Made by a program: the position numbers and the translations under genes
Shown here: piece by piece, positions 1 through 5,516 of the stretch
Position numbering within the stretch: position 1 is the stretch's first letter
How the letters are laid out: each line of letters begins with the position of its first letter
Source: Verrucomicrobiota bacterium
GTDB taxonomy: Bacteria; Verrucomicrobiota; Verrucomicrobiia; Opitutales; UBA2995
NCBI GenBank assembly: GCA_027297085.1
Contig: JAPUIL010000080.1
Location: forward strand, 1-7,551
Reading direction: 5' to 3'
DNA length: 7,551 bases
The notes under the pieces: generated by a model
The model's database searches: none
What the model was told of the DNA's origin: nothing
What the model saw: the letters and a program-made list of their open reading frames with translations, nothing else

Positions 1-96
1 GAAGTAAAGAATATTGGGACGATCTGCTTTCGCATGGGCGAAGGTCGCTGATAGCACGACAAGGACGAGGGTAAAGATTTGCGTGTGTCTGTTCAT
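1..96 (-). CDS. Sulfatase, N-terminal fragment cut by the window edge
   Basis: Reading the minus strand from the ATG at 96-94 gives 32 codons that stay open to the window edge. They encode a basic start (MNRHTQ), a hydrophobic stretch (IFTLVLVVLSATFA) and a small-residue region (HAKA), together a classical signal peptide. Then comes ADRPNILYF, the usual first beta-strand of alkaline-phosphatase-fold sulfatases (R/K-PNI-hydrophobic), which normally leads into the metal-binding DDQ/DDM motif. An in-frame TAA at 105-103 lies just upstream, so this ATG is the natural start. No clear Shine-Dalgarno sequence precedes it. The catalytic CxPxR lies outside the window, so activity and substrate class cannot be judged. 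It is transcribed divergently from the NHL protein gene. The PNI strand is also seen in related phosphoesterases, but with a signal peptide and a second sulfatase in the window, sulfatase is the best reading. Confidence 0.75.
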   Translation of the reverse strand, partial: MNRHTQIFTLVLVVLSATFAHAKADRPNILYF

Positions 97-329
97 CGAA
101 TCTTAGGCTGTCTAGTTTATTTAATGGGGGTAATAGGGAAAAAGGATTGTTGAATGATCTCCAGTTGTGGGTCAATTCTCTTCGGCACAGAGAAAGGGTG
201 AAACTCAAGTTTTATAATTTAGGAATTAATAAGTGAGAGGGATCAATGGAAATGGCCTAGACTTTTGAAACGGAATGGTTTTAAGCTTTTTCCAGGTGAG
301 GGTATAAGGGGAGGTCTCAATCCAGAAAG
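97..329. promoter_or_regulatory. Divergent intergenic region, possible -10 box at 213-218
   Basis: This spacer separates the minus-strand sulfatase fragment from the plus-strand NHL protein gene, so promoters for both should lie here. It is AT-rich and has no plausible ORF. A perfect TATAAT occurs on the plus strand at 213-218, but the hexamer 17 bp upstream (GAGAAA) is nothing like TTGACA, so the box is only a candidate. A TTGAAA at 265-270 has no -10 partner at normal spacing. No strong inverted repeat or riboswitch-like structure was seen. Confidence 0.3.
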
Positions 330-333
330 GTGA
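327..333 (+). promoter_or_regulatory. Ribosome binding site deciding the start at 336
   Basis: AAGGTGA at 327-333 matches the part of the ribosomal anti-Shine-Dalgarno complement that reads AAGGAGGTGA. Its AGG core lies 5 nt before the ATG at 336. The GTG at 330, the longest in-frame alternative, sits inside this site, so ATG 336 is preferred. Confidence 0.6.
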
Positions 334-335
334 CT

Positions 336-1286
336 ATGAAATCATTACAAAAACTATTCCTTATCAGCATGGCGGTGGTGGGTTTGATCGCTGCCCAGCT
401 TAATTTGCCGGCCGAAAAATCCAGTGACTACCAGGTTGTGAAAGACTGGCCCCAATTTCGCGAGGGATTTACTTGTGGAGAAGCGGCGGGAGTGGGCGTC
501 GACTCGCACAACCATGTGTTCGTTTTCCATCGCGCTGATCCACCGATATTGCGTTTGAACGCCAAAACTGGCGCCATCCTGGACTCCTTCGGAGACGGCA
601 TGTTTATCAATGCCCACGGTCTGGAAGTCGACGACCAGGACAACGTATGGGTCACTGATACCAAAACCCATCAGGTGTACAAGTTTAGTCATGACGGCAA
701 ACTGCTACTGACCGTCGGTGAACGAGAAGTCAGCGGCTTGGACTCAACGCACTTCAATCAGCCAACCGATGTGGCTGTCAGCCCCTCCGGCGATTTCTAC
801 GTGTCCGATGGTTATGGTAACAGCCGGGTGGTCAAATTTTCGGCGGAAGGGAAATTCCTTTTTGCCTGGGGAGAAAAGGGTGATGCGCCGGGTCAGTTCG
901 TTCTGCCTCATGGGGTTACTCTGGATTCGCGGGGCCGCGTTTACGTGGCGGATCGATCCAATGCGCGTATCCAGGTATTCGATTCACAAGGGCATTTCCT
1001 CAAGCAATGGAAAACCGAAGGACTGGGTCGACCCTGGGGACTGGAAGTTGCAGACGACGGTTTTTTATATGTTATGAATGGCGGGGACATGACTAATAAA
1101 CCGGATGACTTTGCCGAGGTCCTAAGAATGAATCTGAAGGGTTCCATCCTGGAACGCTGGGGTTCTTTCGGTGCCAAGCCCGGGCAATTCAGTTGGGGGC
1201 ATGATATTGCCGTCGGTGAGGATGGCTCAATTTACACGGTCGAAGTTCGCAATAATCTGCGCGCGCAAAAGTTTATTCGACGGTAA
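336..1286 (+). CDS. Secreted NHL beta-propeller, peptidyl-alpha-hydroxyglycine alpha-amidating lyase (PAL)-like
   Basis: The product is 316 aa. Residues 1-21 form a signal peptide (MKSLQK, then a hydrophobic core to LIAAQ), so it should be exported. The rest is a run of NHL beta-propeller repeats. It aligns by eye with the PAL domain of animal peptidylglycine alpha-amidating monooxygenase, which splits peptidyl-alpha-hydroxyglycine into amidated peptide plus glyoxylate. Visible counterparts of rat residues (rat numbers recalled) are FHR with R66 (Arg533), AHG H94 (zinc His585), VSDGYGNSR Y160 (Tyr654), LPH H192 (zinc His690), ADR R207 (Arg706) and GHD H289-D290 (zinc His786, Asp787). All three zinc histidines are kept. 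Trp287 stands where rat has Met784. No copper monooxygenase (PHM) domain is fused to it or encoded nearby, so the substrate may differ from the animal one. It appears to be a single-gene unit, with 441 bp before the next gene. The fold is near certain; the reaction is inferred. Confidence 0.85.
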   Translation: MKSLQKLFLISMAVVGLIAAQLNLPAEKSSDYQVVKDWPQFREGFTCGEAAGVGVDSHNHVFVFHRADPPILRLNAKTGAILDSFGDGMFINAHGLEVDDQDNVWVTDTKTHQVYKFSHDGKLLLTVGEREVSGLDSTHFNQPTDVAVSPSGDFYVSDGYGNSRVVKFSAEGKFLFAWGEKGDAPGQFVLPHGVTLDSRGRVYVADRSNARIQVFDSQGHFLKQWKTEGLGRPWGLEVADDGFLYVMNGGDMTNKPDDFAEVLRMNLKGSILERWGSFGAKPGQFSWGHDIAVGEDGSIYTVEVRNNLRAQKFIRR

Positions 1287-1363
1287 ACAAAGAGAAGCTG
1301 CTCCACCGTAGTTCTTCGTTAATTGCTGGGTGAAGGAGAGATGTACCTGATTTTCTCCTGGTG

Positions 1364-1380
1364 GATTCAAGTCTTGAATC
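1364..1380. repeat. Perfect 17-nt palindrome, operator-like
   Basis: GATTCAAG and CTTGAATC are exact reverse complements separated by one T. A hairpin with a 1-nt loop is strained and there is no T-run after it, so a binding site for a dimeric regulator fits better than a terminator. It lies 78 bp after the NHL gene stop and about 350 bp before the next start, which makes its target unclear. Confidence 0.4.
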
Positions 1381-1590
1381 TGTTTCGACTTGTCCCAATC
1401 ATCCCGGAGACTAGTCCCAAACGTTTCAAACGCCTTCGAAAGTGCAGGTTGAACTCATTTAAAACCAGTGTGTTATGGATATTAGTAGTGACTTTTTAAA
1501 CCTCACAAAAAGTGGCGATACAAAAGTGCCCTTGTTATTTTCGCTTCGCTGTCGCCAGGGCTCGGTACGAAGTCTAAAACCGACATGCGC

Positions 1591-1701
1591 GAAGAGCTGT
1601 GTTTCAGCCCGCAACCCGCTTAGTCACGTAGGAAACTACGCTCCTGCGCTTGCTTGCAAACTGCGCCTTGCTCTTCATCACATCTCAGTTTTTTGAAACA
1701 C
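1591..1701. repeat. Structured repeat-like intergenic element with central GNRA-type hairpin
   Basis: The centre is a perfect 5-bp stem with a GAAA loop (CGTAG 1627-1631, CTACG 1636-1640). Around it are two exact inverted matches: GAAGAGC 1591-1597 with GCTCTTC 1670-1676, and GTGTTTCA 1599-1606 with TGAAACAC 1694-1701. The two pairs are crossed, not nested, so both could form together only as a pseudoknot-like fold. The GC-rich, codon-poor text between them looks like a dispersed intergenic repeat, but one copy in one window cannot prove repetition. A small RNA or a relic of a mobile element are alternatives. Confidence 0.35.
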
Positions 1702-1727
1702 CAGGGTAGTGATTCATTCCCGCTAAT

Positions 1728-2189
1728 ATGAAAACCAATCAGGACCGTCTTATTTTATACGTAGCGGGGTTAACAGCTTTGATGCTTTTGTTGGTACTGA
1801 CTGGTGATTTGATCCCGATTGTTTTTCGTTTAATCGTTCATACCGGTTGTATCATGGGCATCATCAGCATTATGATGCTTAGAAATGTGCTGAGTGATTC
1901 CCGTGCGGCAGTAATCTGGAGGCTCTATGCTTTAGGATTGGTGATCATGTCAGGCATCATTCTCACCATTATTTTTCTCCATGAACGTTTTGAAACCGGA
2001 GACCCTTTGCTGCTAGGTATGGAACCGGGCACTACATTACTTGTATTCGGAATCTCGCTGTTTCCTTTCTGGTTTATAGTGCTATGGGTAATAGGTTTTC
2101 GGCGCGCAATTGTGCCGCTTGAAAAGGAACACCATCTCAACCAGCTCAAGTCGGAACGAGCGGAAAGCCGGGAGGATGCCGATGGGTGA
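1728..2189 (+). CDS. Unrecognised four-helix membrane protein co-encoded with SSS symporter
   Basis: The product is 153 aa and I do not recognise a family. It has four hydrophobic segments, at about residues 8-26, 28-50, 64-84 and 102-124, then a charged cytoplasm-like tail (residues 125-153, rich in E, K and R). Basic residues in the short N-terminus, the loop after helix 2 (R52, R59) and after helix 4 (RR at 125-126) predict both ends inside. There is no signal peptide cleavage site and no catalytic motif. Its stop overlaps the start of the symporter gene by 8 nt (ATGGGTGA), so the two are almost certainly co-translated. Small membrane partners of SSS transporters are known (the DUF4212 type), but those usually have two helices and differ in sequence. 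An accessory or regulatory subunit of the symporter is the natural inference. The start lacks a strong Shine-Dalgarno sequence. Confidence 0.75.
   Translation: MKTNQDRLILYVAGLTALMLLLVLTGDLIPIVFRLIVHTGCIMGIISIMMLRNVLSDSRAAVIWRLYALGLVIMSGIILTIIFLHERFETGDPLLLGMEPGTTLLVFGISLFPFWFIVLWVIGFRRAIVPLEKEHHLNQLKSERAESREDADG
2171..2175 (+). promoter_or_regulatory. Ribosome binding site fixing the symporter start
   Basis: GGAGG at 2171-2175 lies 6 nt before ATG 2182 but directly abuts ATG 2176, so translation should begin at 2182. The site is inside the last codons of the upstream gene, consistent with translational coupling. An open frame extends back to 2110, but that part is a polar shadow of the upstream coding sequence. 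Confidence 0.7.
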
Positions 2190-3696
2190 CCGGACGTTGA
2201 TTTTAAGCATTGTTGGAGGATATATGCTCGTCTGTTTAGGGATCGGATTCTTGGCGGCGAAACAGACCAAATCTTCAAAGGACTTCTTTGTAGCAGGAAA
2301 AAGTTCAGGTATTATTGTGATGGGATTCGCCGCCTTCTCCACTATCATGAGTGGCTTTGGCTTTATTGGCGGCCCAGGTTTGGTCTATAAGTATGGTACC
2401 ACCTCACTTTGGATTTGTTTGCCTGCCTCCTTCGGGTTCGCGATTACGGGAGTAATTTTGGCGAAAAGGTTCAAGGCGTTCGCCGATCTTTTCGACATTC
2501 TGACACTTCCGGATGCCGTAGCAATCCGCTACAACAGCGAGACCTGTCGTCTCATGGCTGGATTGGTCATAATCATGGGAGTTATCGCTTATCTGGGAAC
2601 AAACATTCTTGCATTCGGAGCTGTGGCCGCGACGTTTTTTGGTATCGATTTTACGGTCGCCACGGTAATTGGTATGGCCGTGGTGATCAGTTATGCCGTC
2701 TTTGGAGGCATCATTGCCGGGCTCTACACAGATGTTTTTCAAGGAGCCATCATGATATTTGCTTCTGTCGCCTTGTTTTTTATTGCCATCTCAACCGTTG
2801 GTGACGGGAACTTTTTCGATGGACCGCGGAATATAACCGAAGTATTCACGGCTGCGGGCGAAGGTGATGCGGTGGGTGCCTGGGGTGTGCTTGGGCCGAT
2901 GGCTTGTCTGAGTTATATTTTTCTCTTCAAACTGGGAAGCTGCGGTCAGCCACACACCACCACCAAATTGTTCATGCCGCGGGATATGAAACCGGTAAGG
3001 TGGAGCGCCGCATTGGGGGCGAGCGCCTATATGCTCTGCGCATTACTGTGGGTCAGTGTCGGATTCGCCATGAAGTACCTGGTTCTGACAGGTGCGGCAG
3101 AACCCCTGGCGCTGGGCAATGAAGACAATGCTGCGCCAGCCTTCCTGATGAACCATACTCCTGCCTGGTTGGCTGGAATGGTATTCGCAGGATTGTTTGC
3201 TGCAATTATGTCTACCGCAGATTCATTTTTAAACATCGGCGCCGGGGTGTTCGTTAGGGATATTCCTCGAGCTATTCTCAAGCGTCCCGTTAAACGGGAA
3301 TTGCTTTGGGCGCGCATCGCGACCTTTCTTCTGGCTATCGTGGCAACCTTATTCGCGCTCTGGGCCCGGAAACACGGCGATCTCATTGCCGTTCTCGGCA
3401 TCTTTGGATGGGGCCTGTTTGCGGCAGCGTTTGTTCCCATGGTAGGGATTGGATTTAATTGGAAACGGGCAACCTGGCAAGGGGCTACCTGTGCAGCCAT
3501 TACTGGAATTGTTGTCAACCTGGGATTGGACCTTGCGTCCAAGTACCCGAAAGAAGCGCCGCTCTATGAAGTGCCGGGTGATGTCAGCGTCGGCGCCATT
3601 GCACTCATGTCGTCGATCATAGTAATGATTCTGGTATCGCTTGCCACCAAACCTAAGGCACTTGATCCGCGAGTAGAGGAAGCCATAGACTTCTAA
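2182..3696 (+). CDS. Sodium:solute symporter (SSS/SSF family, PutP-like fold)
   Basis: The product is 504 aa, a typical SSS length, with about 12-13 hydrophobic helices in the inner membrane. It should import a small solute using the Na+ gradient. Family marks are SSKDFFVAGK (31-40) after helix 1, the unwound helix at 51-67 (M56, S57, G58, GGPG), the family signature GGIIAGLYTDVFQGAIM (175-191), GQPH at 255-258 as in the proline carrier PutP, and AAIMSTADSFLN (340-351), where S344-T345 correspond to the PutP Na2-site pair Ser340-Thr341. Ile55 stands where PutP has its important Asp55, so proline specificity should not be assumed. Translation is coupled to the small membrane protein upstream. 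Substrate candidates are amino acids, monocarboxylates or sugars; neither sequence nor neighbours decide. A hairpin lies 66 bp beyond the stop. Confidence 0.9.
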   Translation: MGDRTLILSIVGGYMLVCLGIGFLAAKQTKSSKDFFVAGKSSGIIVMGFAAFSTIMSGFGFIGGPGLVYKYGTTSLWICLPASFGFAITGVILAKRFKAFADLFDILTLPDAVAIRYNSETCRLMAGLVIIMGVIAYLGTNILAFGAVAATFFGIDFTVATVIGMAVVISYAVFGGIIAGLYTDVFQGAIMIFASVALFFIAISTVGDGNFFDGPRNITEVFTAAGEGDAVGAWGVLGPMACLSYIFLFKLGSCGQPHTTTKLFMPRDMKPVRWSAALGASAYMLCALLWVSVGFAMKYLVLTGAAEPLALGNEDNAAPAFLMNHTPAWLAGMVFAGLFAAIMSTADSFLNIGAGVFVRDIPRAILKRPVKRELLWARIATFLLAIVATLFALWARKHGDLIAVLGIFGWGLFAAAFVPMVGIGFNWKRATWQGATCAAITGIVVNLGLDLASKYPKEAPLYEVPGDVSVGAIALMSSIIVMILVSLATKPKALDPRVEEAIDF

Positions 3697-3761
3697 GTAG
3701 AACAATTTCGAATAAAACAGGCGCAATTTTTATTTGCAAAGGCATTGCGGGGACGCGATGG

Positions 3762-3791
3762 CCCTACCTTTTAAAGTTATTTTAGGTAGGG
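3762..3791. terminator. Hairpin between convergent genes, possible bidirectional terminator
   Basis: CCCTACCT (3762-3769) and AGGTAGGG (3784-3791) form a perfect 8-bp stem with a 14-nt AT-rich loop. It sits between the symporter stop (3696) and the ligase stop (3817), where a shared terminator is expected. Neither strand has a T-run right after the stem, so it is not a classical intrinsic terminator. A weaker inverted repeat, CGCAAT 3722-3727 with ATTGCG 3744-3749, lies on its left. Confidence 0.45.
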
Positions 3792-3816
3792 TGGCTGGAA
3801 TGTATTGGGCAGCCAA

Positions 3817-5364
3817 TTACGTTTCACGCAAGACTCGTTTCAGCAGTTTTCCGGTAGGACCCTTGGGTAAAGCGTCTCTGATTTCCAGGTGACGGGGATA
3901 TTTGTACGCCGCGAGGTGTTTCTTACAATAAGCAATGATTTCTTCACTGGTTGCTTGTTGTTCGGGTTTTAACGAGATCACCGCCTTAATTTCCTCACCG
4001 TAGCGTTCGTCCGGAATCCCGATGACCGCCGCCTCCATCACTGCTGGATGGGTGTAGAGCACTTCTTCAACTTCGCGTGGGTAAACATTGTATCCACCAC
4101 GCAAAATCATGTCCTTCTTCCGGTCGACAATGAACACATCGCCCTCCTCGTCGATGTAGCCAATATCCCCTGAATGAAACCATCCACCACGCATCGCTTC
4201 GGCCGTGGCCTCAGGATTCTTGTAATAACCTTTCATTATGTTGGGACCGCGCATGACGATCTCACCACGTTCGCCCTGGGGCACTTCCTGATCGTTTTCG
4301 TCGAGGATCTTCAAATCAACTCCCGCGATAGGTTTGCCAGGGGTCCCGCATTTTGTGGTTTCGTCTGGCCGCTGGATGACTGCGATAGGCGAAGTCTCTG
4401 TTAGTCCGTAACCCTCCTGAATCCTGACGCCGAACTTTTCTTCAAACCGGCCTTTAACTTCGACTGGCATGGGCGCACCTCCGGAAACGCAGAATCTAAG
4501 ACTAGACAGGTCGGCATCTTTGCATTCTTCATCATGCAGGATAGCGAAATACATAGTGGGCACTCCCGGAAAATACGCCACCTTATCGCGTTCAATCGCT
4601 CGTACGGCCTCCCCAGGAGTAAATCGTTTTAGATAGGAGGCGGTACCTCCACCCAGGAGCATCGCATTCTGGATGTTGGTTTGACCAAATATATGGTAGA
4701 GCGGCAGTCCTGCCAAACCCACGAAACCAGGCTGAACCACATTGATCTCCTTGGGCCATATACTGAAGGAACGTTCGGCGATGTACTGGGCATTATGGTA
4801 AAGATTATAATGTGTTAGCTCTGCGCCTTTGGGGTGCCCTGTGGTGCCGCTTGTATAAAGGACGACCGCGGTATCATCGGGCATGGTCTGGCAGAGATCC
4901 GCATGATCCGATCTTTCCAAAACTTCAGCAAAATGCTTGGCGTTAGCCGGTACTTGGTCCGCATCGCTGTCGGTGACGAAGTAAAGAACACTACATGAGT
5001 CGCATCGTCCGTATGCTTCCAAACCGGCCTCCTTGCAATCCGCGTGCAGTATGAAGACCTTTGCCTGAGAGTCAGTTAGTTGATAGACAACTTCATCCGC
5101 CGACTGAAGTGTGTTCATCGTTACTACAGTTCCACCGGCATAAAGAATTCCAAAGTAAGCAATGGAGAACGGAGGACAGTTCGGAATCATGATGGCGGCA
5201 TTATCACCAGGCTGAACACCGGCATCAATTAACTCCGCTGCAAATTTCCGGACATAGCCGTCAAGTTCATCATAAGTATATCGCTCCGAATCATAGATCA
5301 GAGCAGTCTCGGAACCATATTGCCGCGTCGAATTCGCCAACAAACCACCTAGATTTAATGACAT
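3817..5364 (-). CDS. Long-chain-type fatty acid/carboxylic acid CoA ligase (AMP-binding)
   Basis: This 515-aa cytoplasmic enzyme of the adenylate-forming (ANL) superfamily would join a carboxylic acid to CoA through an acyl-AMP intermediate. Core motifs appear in the usual order: P-loop YTSGTTGHPKG (170-180), the VSGGAPMP segment (293-300), GYGLTET (318-324), GWFHSGD with D400, hinge DRKKDMI (414-420), GGYNVYPREVE (423-433) and PTGK with catalytic K506 near the C-terminus. Length and motifs are complete, with no frameshift or missing residue. There is no signal peptide. It resembles the short soluble fatty-acyl-CoA synthetases of beta-oxidation more than acetyl-CoA synthetase, which is longer. 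Chain length cannot be read from sequence, and aryl or medium-chain acids are possible. It stands alone on its strand, converging on the symporter and diverging from the sulfatase. The ATG at 5364 has only a weak GAAG upstream. Confidence 0.9.
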   Translation of the reverse strand: MSLNLGGLLANSTRQYGSETALIYDSERYTYDELDGYVRKFAAELIDAGVQPGDNAAIMIPNCPPFSIAYFGILYAGGTVVTMNTLQSADEVVYQLTDSQAKVFILHADCKEAGLEAYGRCDSCSVLYFVTDSDADQVPANAKHFAEVLERSDHADLCQTMPDDTAVVLYTSGTTGHPKGAELTHYNLYHNAQYIAERSFSIWPKEINVVQPGFVGLAGLPLYHIFGQTNIQNAMLLGGGTASYLKRFTPGEAVRAIERDKVAYFPGVPTMYFAILHDEECKDADLSSLRFCVSGGAPMPVEVKGRFEEKFGVRIQEGYGLTETSPIAVIQRPDETTKCGTPGKPIAGVDLKILDENDQEVPQGERGEIVMRGPNIMKGYYKNPEATAEAMRGGWFHSGDIGYIDEEGDVFIVDRKKDMILRGGYNVYPREVEEVLYTHPAVMEAAVIGIPDERYGEEIKAVISLKPEQQATSEEIIAYCKKHLAAYKYPRHLEIRDALPKGPTGKLLKRVLRET

Positions 5365-5516
5365 ATCGACTTCACGTTTTTTGATTCATATCGGGAACGG
5401 CGGAATTGTTGAAAGAAGAAAAGCGATTGGCGAGAGAAAACCCGGTTGTGCAGGTACGCAACCTCAGTTTTTTTGACTGGCTTGGGTTTGGATTTCCAGG
5501 ATAGTGTTTTCAATCT
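5365..5516. promoter_or_regulatory. Divergent promoter region between CoA ligase and sulfatase
   Basis: Both flanking genes start outward from this 152-bp spacer, so it must hold their promoters unless transcription comes from outside. On the plus strand TTGACT at 5473-5478 resembles a -35 box, but the best -10-like hexamer (GATAGT, 5500-5505) is 21 bp away, which is too far. On the minus strand a TATGAA near 5387-5382 has only a poor -35 partner. The sulfatase ATG has no good Shine-Dalgarno sequence; AGGA at 5498-5501 is 15 nt away. The region also holds the hairpin and T-run listed separately. Confidence 0.45.
5444..5474 (+). terminator. Intrinsic-terminator-like hairpin with T7 ahead of the sulfatase
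   Basis: GGTTGTG (5444-5450) pairs with CGCAACC (5457-5463) through six Watson-Crick pairs and one G-T, with a 6-nt loop. Four bases later comes a run of seven T (5468-5474). No plus-strand gene lies upstream that needs a terminator, because the neighbour is divergent. It may therefore be a leader attenuator or a block against stray transcription. A promoter downstream of it would make it irrelevant to the sulfatase. Confidence 0.35.

Larger units (their letters stand above)
1287..1727. other. 441-bp intergenic region without a convincing gene
   Basis: It holds three things. First, a weak inverted repeat (AGGAGA 1334-1339, TCTCCT 1354-1359) that could help end transcription of the upstream gene but has no T-run. 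Second, a perfect 17-nt palindrome at 1364-1380. Third, a structured, repeat-like block at about 1520-1701. Two open frames exist. The one at 1341-1499 (52 aa) has an AAGGAG only 2 nt before its ATG. The one at 1475-1696 (73 aa) runs through the structured block, has low-complexity content and resembles no known family. Neither is called as a gene. A promoter for the 1728-3696 operon should lie near the right end, but no clear -35/-10 pair was found. Confidence 0.6.

Noticed and set aside
330..335. GTG start two codons upstream for the PAL-like protein
   Set aside because: The GTG lies within the AAGGTGA ribosome binding site that serves ATG 336.
1284..1359. AGGAGA/TCTCCT inverted repeat as terminator of the PAL-like gene
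   Set aside because: The stem is only 6 bp with a 14-nt loop and no T-run; too weak to call.
1341..1499. 52-aa plus-strand open frame beginning MYLIFSWW
   Set aside because: AAGGAG lies only 2 nt from the ATG, the frame contains the 17-nt palindrome, and the protein resembles nothing known. Kept only as a remote small-protein possibility.
1475..1696. 73-aa plus-strand open frame
   Set aside because: It runs through the structured repeat-like block, has no ribosome binding site and no recognisable domain; its residues reflect the underlying palindromes.
2110..2181. Longer start for the symporter
   Set aside because: The extra 24 residues are polar, overlap the upstream coding sequence, and GGAGG is ideally spaced only for ATG 2182.
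2404..2804. Two open frames of 112 and 131 aa overlapping the symporter
   Set aside because: They are alternative-frame shadows rich in Arg, His and Cys with no start signals or domains.
3027..3542. 171-aa minus-strand open frame opposite the symporter
   Set aside because: It is antisense to a well-conserved membrane protein gene and its composition is a mirror of those codons.
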